DNA from: Maniola hyperantus
Taxonomy: Eukaryota > Arthropoda > Insecta > Lepidoptera > Nymphalidae
Assembly: GCF_902806685.2 (NCBI RefSeq)
Contig: NC_048547.1
Location: 14,953,196 to 15,017,195, forward strand
Direction of reading: 5' to 3'
DNA: 64,000 nucleotides
Shown: positions 9,415 through 19,585 of the stretch, piece by piece
Position numbering within the stretch: position 1 is the first letter of the stretch
How the letters are laid out: every line of letters begins with the position of its first letter
The notes under the pieces: model-generated
Databases searched by the model: none
What the model saw: only the letters and a program-made list of their open reading frames with translations
Told to the model about the DNA's origin: nothing
Position numbers and translations under genes: made by a program

Positions 9415-10006
9415 CTAAGAGTCATAATAGAGGTACTTCGCGCCCGAGCACAGGCTTCTACTCTATAAGGCGCAAGTCCGTCCACACATGCAGTACTGCT
9501 CTCACCTTTGAGCTGGAGCACCCCAGTACCAACTCCTTCCATTTGATCGGATCCAAAGGTGGGCTGTTCGACTTGTGGACGATCCCAAACTAACCGGCTC
9601 GTTGGAAAGCCTGGAGCACCGCAGAGACGTTAGCTCTCTATGCGTGTTCTATCGCCTTTATAATGGGGAGTGCTCTGAAGAGCTTTTTGACCTCATTCCA
9701 CCCTCATTTTTTTACAACCGCACCGCGCGCCACCGCGTAAGGAATTTCACCCTCACCACTGGGTGTCTGGTGCACTTCGACCGTCCACTGTGCCAGATCC
9801 TTCTTTCCACGCACATGCAAACTGTGAAACCTACTCCCATCGGCGGTGTTCCCACTAGATTACAACATGGGGTTATTCAAGGGGCGGACCAACAAATTCC
9901 TAAAAAGCCGGCAACGCGTCGGCGGTTCCTCTGGTGCTGCAAATGTTCATGGGCGGGCGGTAATCACTTAACATCAGGTGACCCGCCTGCTCATTTGCTC
10001 GCTATC
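9415..10006 (+). pseudogene. Jockey/CR1-like non-LTR retrotransposon ORF2 3' end, broken
   Basis: One frame reads HRLLLYKAQVRPHMQYCSHL, then a TGA at 9509-9511 where the family has Trp, then AGAPQYQLLPFDRIQR and the long block VDDPKLTGSLESLEHRRDVS, LCVFYRLYNGECSEEL and FYNRTARHR. This is the C-terminal domain after RT. A 3' tail (GCAAATGTTCATGGG, TCAGGTGACCCGCCTGC) follows and recurs alone at 40560-40735 (-) and 50225-50345 (+). Frameshifts lie upstream of 9430 and near the end, so it is dead. Confidence 0.72.
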
Positions 10007-10217
10007 TAAAAAATGCCTTTGCACGCGCCATTTTAACTCTATGCGGGACAACTGGCATGCCAAAAGTACGGTTCATCTTTAAAATAACGACTAAAATTAT
10101 TCATCCAAGACTAAAATAGTTATTTTTGACATGACATTTGAGACAAAACTTAATATTTTGTGAAGATTGCACTTGTACCGCCACGTGGACTGCACACGTA
10201 TTTTTGAGAGCTCGGTT

Positions 10218-10284
10218 TTGTTGGTAAAATCACATGTGTAATCTACTCGTGTGGTAAAATCACATGAGTATCTACTCGTGTGGT
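10218..10284. repeat. 29-bp palindromic satellite, left part of the split array
   Basis: Two and a third copies of the unit that continues at 10970, with CACATGAGTATCTACTCGTG as core. The array stops abruptly at GGTAAAA where the foldback element begins. Confidence 0.85.
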
Positions 10285-10883
10285 AAAAAATTTTTACAAA
10301 AAAAATAAAAACCGACTTCGTTACACAAACACTAAATATTGAAAAATAATTTAATTTATTACCGAATATATTATGTATACAAGAGTTAATATAGTTCCAT
10401 AATAATACTTTTTGGTGCCGGTGCCAATTAGCTTTAGCTGCGCGAATCGTCTAGACTTCATATTTTTATGGGACTCCACAATGGCACCTCATTGGCACCG
10501 ACCCCAAAAAATATTATTATGGAACTATATTAACTCTTGTATACATAATATATTCGGTAATAAATTAAATTATTTTTCAATTTTTAGTGTTTGTGTAACG
10601 AAGTCGGTTTTTATTTTTTTTGTAAAAAATTTTTATTTCACAATTTTTAGTGGCCCCATGGAATAATTATGCTATGACTGGTTAAAAGTCTACTGTTTAC
10701 TAAGCTATTACACTGATCGCGAGCAATTTACTCTTATCCGTTGAAGAGTTCCAGTATCTATCTTCGAAGATGTTCATCAGATCTTCACCAAATTGAAATG
10801 GGACCAACTTTGAAGTATACCCTTTCAAACAAAAAAATAATTTTCAAAATCGGTCTAGGCGTTTTCGTGTTATCGGGGAACAT

Positions 10884-10925
<42 letters not shown>

Positions 10926-10973
10926 TTCCGACGAATTGAGAACCTCCTCCTTTTTTTGAAGTCGGTTAAAAAT
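10285..10973. mobile_element. Foldback element with AACCGACTTC ends, inserted in a satellite (family F1)
   Basis: Inner arms 10285-10428 and 10491-10634 are near-perfect inverted repeats of about 144 bases around a 62-base loop. The body goes on through TCGCGAGCAATTTACTC, ACCAAATTGAAATGGGACC and a poly-A of about 40 bases, and closes with TTTTTTTGAAGTCGGTTAAAA. Thus AACCGACTTC near the start is mirrored by GAAGTCGGTT at the end. A second copy lies at 47538-48212 with the same layout and few differences. There are no real ORFs; the apparent frame over the poly-A is an artefact. Confidence 0.75.
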
Positions 10974-11176
10974 CACATGAGTATCTACTCGTGTGGTATA
11001 ATCACATGAGTATCTACTCGTGTGGTAAAATCACATGAGTATCTACTCGTGTGGTAAAATCACATGAGTATCTACTCGTGTGGTAAAATCACATGAGTAT
11101 CTACTCGTGTGGTAAAATCACATGTGTATCTACTCGTGTGGTAAAATCACATGAGTATCTACTCGTGTGGTAAAAT
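10970..11176. repeat. 29-bp palindromic satellite, right part
   Basis: Seven tandem copies of a 29-base unit. Each unit holds CACATGAGTA and TACTCGTGTG separated by two bases, a ten-base stem with one mismatch. Copies are almost identical: one TGTGT variant and one GGTATAATC variant. Confidence 0.9.
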
Positions 11177-11239
11177 CGTGTAGAATGTAGATAGGTAACT
11201 ATAATCACATCATACTTTTGTTGAGTGTACTGTATACTT

Positions 11240-11400
11240 CAGAATGTAGGTGTGTAGTGAGTATGGTGACAAATCGCGTTAGGGCGCCACTCGGAGCGCG
11301 TATCGATTGCCGGCGCGGCGCCGCCCGCCCGCCCCAGCATCACACAGACTCATCTCTAGCGCTAATCTCTGTAAAAACTGCACGCTTCGCATGAAAGCTT
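11240..11400. promoter_or_regulatory. CpG-rich unique island
   Basis: About 80 bases (11270-11350) are rich in CpG (GGCGCGGCGCCGCCCGCCCG) within AT-rich surroundings, with no matching repeat elsewhere in the window. It may be a promoter or an unmapped 5' exon; no start site or ORF supports either. Confidence 0.3.
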
Positions 11401-11989
11401 TAAGTTAAAGTATCTGATCCAGTAGCCAGTAGGTAATCCATAGGTATAATAAACAGATCCATGAGCTATAATGTTTCAGATTGTTTTCCTATTGTAAGTA
11501 TCTGACAGCGGGCTGTATCTTACGACTTACGACCCGTAATAGGCTGAATATTTTCACAGTGTGTATCACAATTTTTTTTAAATGGCTGCCATGCATTTTA
11601 AAAACTTAAAAAGTAAGTAGAGTAGAGTAGTGTTATATCGTGTACAATGGTACAGAACCCTTCGTGAGTGAGTCCGACTAGCACTTGACCGGGTTTTTAG
11701 GCATTTTTAGGATTATATTTATCGTCAAGAGCAAGCCTATCTCACAGAAAAACAATCATTTACCTTCAACTACAATTCAATACAACGTGAAACGTTACAA
11801 CACAAACCCTTTCAATTTTATTCCGATCTACATTTTTTATTAAAAAAGAAGGCAGCAAGAGCTGTACAAAAATTTGGTGAAAATGGAACGTAGTTTTTGC
11901 ATAGTCTGTGTAAAACGTTCCACTTTTGTTTTGTGCTAAAAAGTTGTCCGATAGAGGGAAGTTTGTTTGCATTTACTGTTTAAAGCCGC

Positions 11990-12080
11990 GCCAGCACAAT
12001 GCAACGAGTGCAAAGCGCTGTGCGGTGTGCGGTGTGCGCTGTGCGGGGCCACGCCCACGGGGCACGGGGTCGGAACTCGT
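11990..12080. other. GC-rich unique stretch with GTGCG repeats
   Basis: Short tandem GTGTGCGCTGTGCGG-like units precede GGGGCACGGGGTCGG. There is no coding frame. It could be a small unique regulatory block or a degenerate minisatellite. Confidence 0.3.
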
Positions 12081-12289
12081 AGGTAAATAAAGTGTCTTAA
12101 TCGTTTTGCCATTAAGCAAATTGTTTAAGGCTGAAACAAACTGAATACACGATGGCAGCGCGTCACGGTGGCGCGGGAAAATGACACCGAGAAGGCGCTC
12201 TACCGATAGAATATTAATATCTAGGTATTATTGGACATTTAGGTCTCTTCTACTGACTTCCACACGCCGCAGTCTTGGAACTTCAAGCG

Positions 12290-12430
12290 AAATTTGTTGT
12301 AATCCACCAAAACAGACAAATCTGTATGGTACAACGATGTGCACTGCCCGCCCTCCCACTACTGCAGCAGGAAAAGCAAGCAATACTAACCACCAACACA
12401 CACCACGACACACATCCTCCCCAACGTCCC
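12290..12430. repeat. Dispersed repeat shared with 50715-50880
   Basis: Both places contain TAATCC(A/G)C, CAAATCTGTATGGT, TGCACTGCCC or TGCACCACCTG, CTCCCACT, GCAGGAAAAGC and CACCA-rich tails in the same order. The 88-codon open frame across it is not conserved in the second copy, so it is not a gene. Confidence 0.55.
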
Positions 12431-12466
12431 CAAAATATAGAGACTAAATTATAAAACTTTCATAAT

Positions 12467-13068
12467 TAATAAACCTGGTAGGTACCTACATTAAACCTGG
12501 TAGGTAGGTACATTAAACCTGGTAGGTAGGTACATTAAACCTGGTAGGTAGGTACATTAAACCTGGTAGGTAGGTACATTAAACCTGGTAGGGAGGTACA
12601 TTAAACCTGGTAGGTAGGTACATTAAACCTGGTAGGTAGGTACATTAAACCTGGTAGGTAGGTACATTAAACCTGGTAGGTAGGTACATTAAACCTGGTA
12701 GGTAGGTACATTAAACCTGGTAGGTAGGTACATTAAACCTGGTAGGGAGGTACATTAAACCTGGTAGGTAGGTACATTAAACCTGGTAGGGAGGTACATT
12801 AAACCTGGTAGGTAGGTACATTAAACCTGGTAGGTAGGTACATTAAACCTGGTAGGTAGGTACATTAAACCTGGTAGGTAGGTACATTAAACCTGGTAGG
12901 GAGGTACATTAAACCTGGTAGGTAGGTACATTAAACCTGGTAGGTAGGTACATTAAACCTGGTAGGTAGGTACATTAAACCTGGTAGGGAGGTACATTAA
13001 ACCTGGTAGGTAGGTACATTAAACCTGGTAGGTAGGTACATTAAACCTGGTAGGTAGGTACATTAAAA
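12467..13068. repeat. 22-bp minisatellite, about 27 copies
   Basis: The unit is TACATTAAACCTGGTAGGTAGG. Nearly all copies are identical; several carry the same G variant (GGGAGG for GGTAGG), and these variants are scattered, which suggests homogenisation of higher-order blocks. Confidence 0.95.
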
Positions 13069-13228
13069 GTTTTAATAAAACTTCAGAACATCGAAATTGT
13101 GAAACATTTTAAGGAAGCTGAGGTAAGAAGTTGAATTAATGAAAAGAAACGACCGAAAAGCACAAATTTAGCCAACAGTTCCCAGCGCAAAGTTAAACTT
13201 ATTTAAAAGGGTTTTATATTATACGTTT

Positions 13229-13245
13229 AGCGTCGCCGTCGCTCG

Positions 13246-13276
<31 letters not shown>
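13229..13276. repeat. (CGT)n trinucleotide microsatellite
   Basis: About ten perfect GTC/CGT units preceded by diverged CGCCGTCG units. Confidence 0.9.
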
Positions 13277-13468
13277 GGCGGGGGACCGCCGTAATTGTTC
13301 TCTATTGTCTTTGAGATTTCGCTTTAATATTAACTTAAAGTATCAAACAATTCAAGTCCCACAGAGTTCACAGTCACAAACCTAAACTTTCGGAAAAATA
13401 CTACCTAATTACTTTCCATCCAGAAAACGATTGGTTTTTATCAGTACCCATATAAATCAGTACCTCAA

Positions 13469-13689
13469 CCCTTATTATAAATGCGAAAGTGTGTTTGTTT
13501 GTTGGTTTGTTGGTTTGTCCTTCAATCACGTCGCAACGGTGCAACGAATTGACGTGATTTTTTTGCATGGGTATAGATAAAGACCTGCAGAGTGACATAG
13601 GCTACTTTTTATCCCGGAAAATTAAAGAGTTCCCACGGGATTTTTAAAAAACCTAATTCCACGCGGACGAAGTCGCGGTCATCAGCTAG
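13469..13689 (+). mobile_element. Helitron-like non-autonomous element (H1 relative), near complete
   Basis: It starts near CTTATTATAAATGCGAAAGT. It contains TTGTCCTTCAATCACGTCGC, TTTTTGCATGGGTATAGATA and ACTTTTTATCCCGG, and ends CACGCGGACGAAGTCGCG, a few bases, then CTAG. A second 5' start (TTATTATAAATGTGAAAGTG) follows directly at 13692 but is truncated by about 13730. The reverse sister copy is at 47318-47537. Confidence 0.7.
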
Positions 13690-13840
13690 TTGTTATTATA
13701 AATGTGAAAGTGTGTTTGTTTATTAATTTGAAAACTATTGTGCACAAAAATAAATAAAAATCTGTTTTGGAATGGCCAGATAAAGCCCTTTCATATGATA
13801 GCCCACTTGGTATGGTTATCTTACCTTGAATTTTTTATGA

Positions 13841-13903
13841 GTAAAGAAAAAATCTGAAAACCGTGAATTGTGGCAATTCACGGTTTTCAGATTTTTTCTT
13901 TAC
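13841..13903. repeat. Perfect 30-bp hairpin
   Basis: Arms 13841-13870 and 13874-13903 are exact reverse complements around a TGG loop. The arm contains AATCTGAAAACCGTGAATT, a block of repeat family A, so the hairpin is probably two family A fragments joined head to head. Confidence 0.85.
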
Positions 13904-13904
13904 T

Positions 13905-14075
13905 TGTACTAAGACCTAAGTCTGGCAAGTTTCATAATTCTAGGTCGACGAGAAGTAGGTACCCTATAGGTTTTCTTGACAGATACGACAGACGGACAGA
14001 CAGACAGACAGACAACGAAGTGATCCTATAAGGGTTATTTTTTCCTTTTGAGGTACGGAACCCTAAAAATTAGCT
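13905..14075 (-). repeat. GGTTCCGTAC repeat, family A, reverse 5' part
   Basis: On the minus strand it reads AGGGTTCCGTACCTCAAAAG, ACCCTTATAGGATCACTTCG, a GTCT run, then CAAGAAAACCTATAGGGTAC. It continues into the hairpin at its other side. Confidence 0.65.
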
Positions 14076-14149
14076 AACAAATTCCAAATTATTATTCCGT
14101 TGCAGTATAGGTATTATGTGGCGAGAAAATAAAAAGCTAAAGATAGCGC

Positions 14150-14340
14150 ATTACAGTGCAGCGTCTAAAGTAATCTCTGCCGGGATGCTGCGGCGCGCGG
14201 CGCGGGGATAAATCGAGCCGCGCAAAGTATGGCCGCTCCGTGCCGCCCCGCGCCCGTGTGCCCGTGTCGGCGACGCGCGTGCCGGCAGTCGGCACGTACC
14301 AGCTGCATTCAGCCGTTCATAACCCGCCTGCTGGCCATAT
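14150..14340. promoter_or_regulatory. CpG-rich unique island
   Basis: About 160 bases of high CpG content (GCTGCGGCGCGCGGCGCGGG; GTGCCGCCCCGCGCCCGTG) with no repeat match. A possible promoter or 5' UTR exon of a gene not otherwise visible. The nearby duplicate motif GATAGAAGCGATT (14340s and 14460s), with TTTTATACAATGCA versus TTGTATAAAACGGG between, forms a small inverted structure. Confidence 0.35.
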
Positions 14341-14518
14341 GATAGAAGCGATTAAGCTTATTTCGTGGTTTAACGACATATTGTATAAAACGGGGCAGTT
14401 AAAAATCGCCTAATTAATCGTAGTATGTAGTATGTACCCGTTTTATACAATGCAATTTATGATAGAAGCGATTTCATGAGAAAATACTAAGTATACCTCT
14501 CTCTCCTCTTCCCACAGG

Positions 14519-14700
14519 TGTCGCACGAGGCCAGTATTATATATGACGAGAACGGGCAGCAGCATTCTCTGAGCCACTCCTACCATCCACTGCGATCACC
14601 ACCCCGTCTGCCCAGCGTGGTGGTTACGGGCAAACCCTATCGTTAGAAGAGGCCTGCACTAATGCAGCAGTGGACTGTTGTGGACAGCGGATGATGATGA
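14519..14700 (+). other. Possible exon fragment running into a dispersed repeat
   Basis: A good acceptor (CTCTTCCCACAG) is followed by an open frame starting VSHEASIIYDENGQQH and ending at TAG 14644-14646. Its second half (CCACTGCGATCACC, CTGCCCAGCGTGG, GCAGTGGACTG, GATGATGATGA) looks like the 3' end of a common lepidopteran retroposon, not a host exon. The whole may be repeat; I cannot tell whether the first 17 codons belong to a gene. Confidence 0.3.
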
Positions 14701-14714
14701 CATTATAATATTAA

Positions 14715-14892
14715 CTAGTAGATGATGCCCGCGGCTTTGCCCAAGTAGATAAGTTTTCAAAAATCCCGTGACAAGTATTTCATTTTTCAGCATAAAAAGT
14801 AGCCCATGCCAGCTATCTCAGTCCCAAATTTCATCAAAATCGGTTATACGGATGAGCCGTGAAAAGCTAGCAGACAGACAGACAGACACAAC
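14715..14892 (-). mobile_element. Helitron-like element (H1), reverse copy
   Basis: The minus strand runs from TGTCTGTCTGTCTGCTAGC, TTTTCACGGCTCATCC and ATTTTGATGAAATTTGGGAC to a decayed hairpin and CTAG (plus 14715-14718). Confidence 0.6.
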
Positions 14893-14899
14893 TTTCTGA

Positions 14900-15345
14900 A
14901 ACTAGGTAGAGTATTGCTGATTCTACTACAGACTAGCGCAAAATTCGCAGTTTTATACTTAGGTATAGTTATATTGGCGGATAGATTGGCGATTGGCGTG
15001 GTGATTCAAAAGCCAGGATTTAGTATCGGGACGTGGAGAGCGACACAAAGGCGGCTACGGACGGCGGATATGAAATTCTCTATTGCATCGAGCGTTATAG
15101 AAATGTTATTGAATCTATTTTTGTTTGGCTCGTCGGTAGAAGAAGCAGATATTTTACTATATATTTTATATCCTGGACGTTGCTATCCTGCTCCGCGCAG
15201 TTATGGACACGTACATAACTTTTAAAATTCAAGTACCTACCTATTGCTGGAATGAAACCATTTCAGTAACGCTTGAATTCTTAGCTTATATTTTATAGTT
15301 GTTGAATTGCTTTGAAAGTTTATCTAGGTACTTTTATTGATAACT
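14900..15345. other. Intergenic stretch, nothing recognised
   Basis: A frame of about 100 codons is open at 14914-15225, but its start overlaps the Helitron-like end and its product resembles no family I know. I do not call it a gene. Confidence 0.3.
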
Positions 15346-15349
15346 ATAT

Positions 15350-15640
15350 CTGATGCCAGGGAATTGGTCCGCGTGGATTAAGGTTTTTAGAAATCCCGTG
15401 CAAACTCTTTGACTTTCTGGGACAAAAAGTAGGTACCTTATGTCATTCCATAACTGCAATATTCACAATGGTGAAGGTAAATATCGTGAGGAAACCTGCA
15501 TGCTTGAGAGTTCTCCACAATGTTCTCAAAGGTGTCCAAAGTCTGCCAATCGGCACTTGTGGATTGTGGCCAACCCCTTCTCATCTGAGAGGACCCGCAA
15601 CGAGCTGGCGATGGGTTGGTCATGATATAATAACGAAACC
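15350..15640. repeat. H1 fragment (-) followed by S1 SINE body (+)
   Basis: 15350-15440 matches the 3' half of H1 on the minus strand (TCCGCGTGGATTAAGG, AAATCCCGTG). 15455-15640 carries S1 blocks on the plus strand: GTGAAGG, CGTGAGGAAACCTGCATGCT, GAGAGTTCTCCACAATGTTC and GAGCTGGCGATGGGTTGG. Confidence 0.55.
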
Positions 15641-16085
15641 ACAGATTAAAATAAACGTTACGTAGGAAGGCCTGCTTCAAGTAAATGACATTTGTATTTG
15701 CACAATAAAACAAAGGATGAAGCAATAAACGGCTTTTCGGCACTCCACATCCGCGTCAAATTACGTAAATATTACACGCGGGCCGCCCGAGCCGCTCGCT
15801 GGGAATTAATGCGTTTTATTACTCTTTCGACAAGCCCCTCGTGATTGCCGCGTGTGGACGCCGAACAATTCCCCGCCAGTAATCTGGGGGATGATTGCGC
15901 AACGGAACCACCTGACCTGACACATTTTTGACACGTAATTTTTGAGAATTCGTTCACTACAAGGTCGCCCATGTGATGGACCGACCAAATTAAGTCTACT
16001 GTGGTCCCTTGCACGACTGTAAGTACCAGGCTATCGGCTGGCAGGGAGAAGTGGAGAATGCTCGTGAGGCGCATCACATCATTAT
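15640..16085. other. Unique sequence, no supported gene
   Basis: It is richer in GC than its surroundings between 15775 and 16070 and has no repeat partner in the window. Open frames on the minus strand (113 and 60 codons) overlap each other and show no family resemblance. Confidence 0.3.
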
Positions 16086-16089
16086 CACC

Positions 16090-16540
16090 CGATTGATGTC
16101 CACTGCTGGACATAGGTCTCTTGTAGGGACTTACTACGGCTACCTACATCTCGCTTGATGTCGTCTGTCGTACTGTCGATGCCGTACATCGATCTTTAGA
16201 AGGAGATAGCAGATTTGAAGAGCATTGTCTCTGTCGTTGAGACCGACACAACGTTATAATATTATAGGTACCTATGAGTGACAGAAACAACGCTTTACAA
16301 AGCCGAAATGTCATTCTAAAGGCCGATGCACATTACTTTCTGGCGCGTACTCTAGGTGCTTCAATGCCACGCGTGCCGGTGCGAGGTTTCCATTCTAGCA
16401 CCTTGGGACCTCAACTTCTATCGGTTTTTCGAACTATGTGCCCTGCCCATTGCCACTTCTTCGCAACCCGTTGAGCTTTGTCGGGGCACATCTACTTCCA
16501 AAGACGTCTTCACTTCGTGATGACCACGACCACTCTACCA
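16090..16540 (-). mobile_element. RTE-type 3' debris enclosing a small shared repeat
   Basis: 16090-16160 and 16350-16540 match, on the minus strand, the 3' end of the RTE copies at 21170-21440 and 54550-55020 (GTCCACTGCTGGACATAGG; CACCGGCACGCGTGG; TTGCGAAGAAGTGGCAATGG). Between them, 16180-16335 is the repeat described at 20450-20610. A (GAA)n microsatellite follows at 16552-16580. Confidence 0.5.
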
Positions 16541-16937
16541 GGAGTATTACGATGAAGAAGAAGAAGAAGAAGAAGAAGACACGATTAATCTCTTATTGTA
16601 CAAATTTTCATTTATTAAGGCGTCGCATGACGATAGACTTTGCAGTCAGTTTGCGGCTTGTTTCTCTAATTTGGTGTTATTAGGTCCCCCAACACACTAG
16701 CCGACTGTTAGCTGTTCACCATCACAACAAGTAACAACTGTAGTTGTGCAACTTGTCCGCGAGGGGCGCTTAACCTGAATTTACTTCTCCATTAACTTCC
16801 ACTTTATTGCGCACTAAACTCAAACACTTTTTATGTTCTAGAATCCTACAGTTCAATGAATGCAATGTTTGTATTCGTTTGTAAACATACAAACTGTAGG
16901 AAACCTAACTAGGTTTTATGGCATTTTCCAAACAAAA

Positions 16938-17120
16938 TGCCATCATCATTAACACATCACTGGTCCACTACTGAACACGGGTTTCGTCACAGAATAAGAA
17001 GGGCTTAGGTCGTAGTCCATCATGCTGATTAGATGCGTATTGACACTTATGGAAAGATTTTCAGGCTGCATGCAGGTGTGATCACGATGTTTTCCTTCAC
17101 TGTTAAAACAAGTATAAGGT
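16938..17120 (-). mobile_element. S1 SINE, reverse copy, 3' part
   Basis: The minus strand shows CGGTGAAGGAAAACATCGTG in diverged form, the CATGCAG block, and the AGACTACGACC and GACGAAACCCGTG blocks. The tRNA-like head is missing. Confidence 0.5.
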
Positions 17121-17124
17121 TATG

Positions 17125-17415
17125 AGAAATTATACGTAGGTACCTACCTAGTTAATAACATTTGACTAGGTAAGTATTACGATTAAAATGAAAAGAAAAG
17201 ACAGAATATACCAATTTTGGGGTATCTTTAACTGGATAAGCATATAAGTATGTAAGAGTCATGCTTTACCAAATAAACAAAAACTTAACATCCATAATGG
17301 AAGGTTCGAGACTCGAGTGTATCCCTTCGCAGGCCAATAAGCTTAACGCGCAAACTTACACAACTGAACAAACTGTTTCAACGAGCGAAAGTACATAGAA
17401 GATATAAAAAAATTA
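17125..17415. other. Intergenic stretch, nothing recognised
   Basis: AT-rich DNA without ORF, repeat match or structure that I can support. Confidence 0.3.
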
Positions 17416-17419
17416 GTCA

Positions 17420-17945
17420 AGTGCGAGTCGGACTTGCACACGAAGGGTTCCGTAATCCGCACCATTGCGTTATACAAGAAACAACCATTCAACCTACGCG
17501 GCTTAAACTGGAGTCAACAATTATTGTAACATGTAATTTTATTTGTAAATTTGAATAGTATAATAATTTGAATGGCGGCCATTTTGAATTTTTCGAAAAT
17601 TTCAACCCTCTACCTATTACAGTTCACGAGATATACATCACACAGCAGCGGGGATCTCAGCTCTACTATAGTGACGTCTAGCCCCCCAAGTGATTATAAG
17701 GGACAAGGAGCAGACATTAAATTATTTGTAGACTAGGGAGTCAAGAAGGCGCCCCGGCAAAACGCCGAGAGCGAGTACCGAACGGGCGCCCTCCCGCGAT
17801 TCGGCTCATATAACCGAGAGGTTGGTGGGGCCATGGGAGGTGGAGGGTTGTCCCTGGTTCACGAGATACAGGCCGCTGACAGACAGACGGACGGACGGAC
17901 AGCGAAGTCTTAGTAATAAGATCCTCTTCGGCCACGGAACCCTAA
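17420..17945 (-). repeat. GGTTCCGTAC repeat, family B, with an internal insertion
   Basis: On the plus strand it starts GTCAAGTGCGAGTCGGACTT and GAAGGGTTCCGTA, and ends GGACAGCGAAGTCTTAG and GGAACCCTAA. Between about 17650 and 17870 sits another repeat (GTGACGTCTAGCCCCCCAAG; CGAACGGGCGCCCTCCCGCG; GGCCATGGGAGGTGGAGGG). The same nested arrangement occurs at 35083-35605. Confidence 0.6.
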
Positions 17946-17949
17946 GAAT

Positions 17950-19035
17950 AAAACGTCACTGAACAAACTGTTTTAACGAGCGAAGGTACAGAAGGTACAA
18001 AAAAGGGATAATCCGGCCCTTTATATTTCCCCTTTCACCTGCACCCACGACATGATGCCGTCGTTCGATCAATCAAAACGCCCTTTTATGTCGAATCATA
18101 GAAATGGATTCAGCCGTAAACGAATTACAGCTTCGAGCCTCCCGACCAATGTGGATCAAGTTTCAGGCTATACGATGCCACGCGGTCCGATAGTGAAATG
18201 ACGAAAGGGGGTAACTAGATCAAATAGCCTTAATAATACTCTACTCTGTAAACACCGACTGGCAGGCGATCTTGCGCTGATGTCTGATGATATAAAACTT
18301 TGAAGTTTAGGCTTGACCAGCGCTTGGTCGCCAATGCAATAAAATTATAGAGTGCATGCTTTACGTGAAACGTATTATAGGTAGAGAGCGTAGATACGAG
18401 TTGCGGTTACCCGACGGGCGGCAATATCCGACTGCGGCGTCTTACCGCCTCCCACAGGATATTGACTCAGGCTGCCGTCTCACTAGCTGGTGCGGATATT
18501 GAGTCAAGTGCCGTTACCGATGTATACGTCATAATAGCTATCTGCATACCGAATTTCAGCCCGATCCGTCCAGTAGTTTGAGCTGTGCGGTGATATATCA
18601 ATATACATATATATGTGGTTTAAATATAAGTATAGATTAATCTGGATAAGATTTTTTGTTCCATAGAATTTGGATCGAGCCTCGTTTACTTGTCACGTCG
18701 GGGGCGTCACGTTCGTACTCGACAAACGTTATAAATAACGCGCCTTAAGGCCTAAGCCCGGGAGAGCCTCATATGAATGGTAAAATTTTGGGATATTATC
18801 TTTCCGCGCACGAATCATGTACCATTAGAGCAACTGTGAGGATTTGGCTGAAATATAATAAGTGCCTATATAACTGTAGATATATACAGGGCGGAAGGAA
18901 AATAAAACGGGCTTATTTAAAGCGTAAACATGTCCCGCGTAGGAAAATAGGAACATCTTTTCATAAATCGAGATCTACATATTATATTCTGGAAGTTGTT
19001 CTTTTATCACTGTTTATTCGCCAATTTTAGAACGG
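17950..19035. other. Intergenic region, mostly unique
   Basis: No supported gene. 18520-18620 is a fragment of Helitron-like family H2, read on the minus strand (GACGGATCGGGCTGAAAT). 18395-18510 has mirrored copies of GGATATTGACTCA and CGGATATTGAGTCA. The 85-codon frame at 18773-19030 shows nothing recognisable. Confidence 0.35.
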
Positions 19036-19039
19036 TAAT

Positions 19040-19215
19040 TTAATAGGCTGATGGTTAAGAATTAAGATATTTGCCTTTCAGTCGGAGGTTCGATCCTGGG
19101 CACGTCTAGCTTTTCAAAGTTTTAAATTTAAACAATAAAATATCACTTTTTAACGGTGAAGGAAAATATCGTGAGGAAACCTACATGCTTGACAGTTCTC
19201 AGGCATGCAGGGTCC
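19040..19215 (+). mobile_element. tRNA-derived SINE S1, forward, with box B
   Basis: Box A-like TGATGGTTAAG and box B GGTTCGATCC (about 19087) precede the S1 body (TTTAACGGTGAAGGAAAATA, CGTGAGGAAACC, TCTCAGGCATGCAG). It is truncated at its 3' end. Confidence 0.65.
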
Positions 19216-19300
19216 GTTTATTTGTTAGTTAACTTCACGAAATAATTGTACATTGCCAATTGAGATAGGACTTTAGGCACATAACATTATTACACAATCC

Positions 19301-19350
19301 AAAAGCTAACAAAGCTGCGTACCTATATGAACGCAGCTTTGTTAGCTTTT
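19301..19350. repeat. Perfect 20-bp hairpin with a 10-base loop
   Basis: AAAAGCTAACAAAGCTGCGT at 19301-19320 is exactly mirrored at 19331-19350. The loop is ACCTATATGA. It is isolated, with no known element around it. Confidence 0.85.
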
Positions 19351-19585
19351 AGAATAGTTCGCTTCGCTAGTCTCGAAATAAATGAAGGTTCTATCTAAAA
19401 GGGAGCAATCCAAAATTTCACGATCAGTAATTTTAATTCCAAACAAAGCTCCAATCATTGTTTCCATTTTGCTGCTAATTGCTGTATTGTGCGTTCAGCG
19501 TGAGACTTTACGTTAGTAGGATTCCAACATCAATGGTATGGTTATACACACAGTCGAGATAATGGATACATCGGATATCCATACT

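Noticed and set aside
10741..10976. Poly-lysine or poly-phenylalanine proteins
   Set aside because: They are translations of a long poly(A) tract in a foldback element.
10970..11176. CRISPR-like array (regular palindromic 29-bp units)
   Set aside because: Units are directly adjacent with no spacers, the genome is eukaryotic, and no cas genes occur; it is a satellite.
12181..12447. An 88-codon Thr/Pro-rich gene
   Set aside because: Its second half is a dispersed repeat also found at 50.7 kb, where the frame is not kept.
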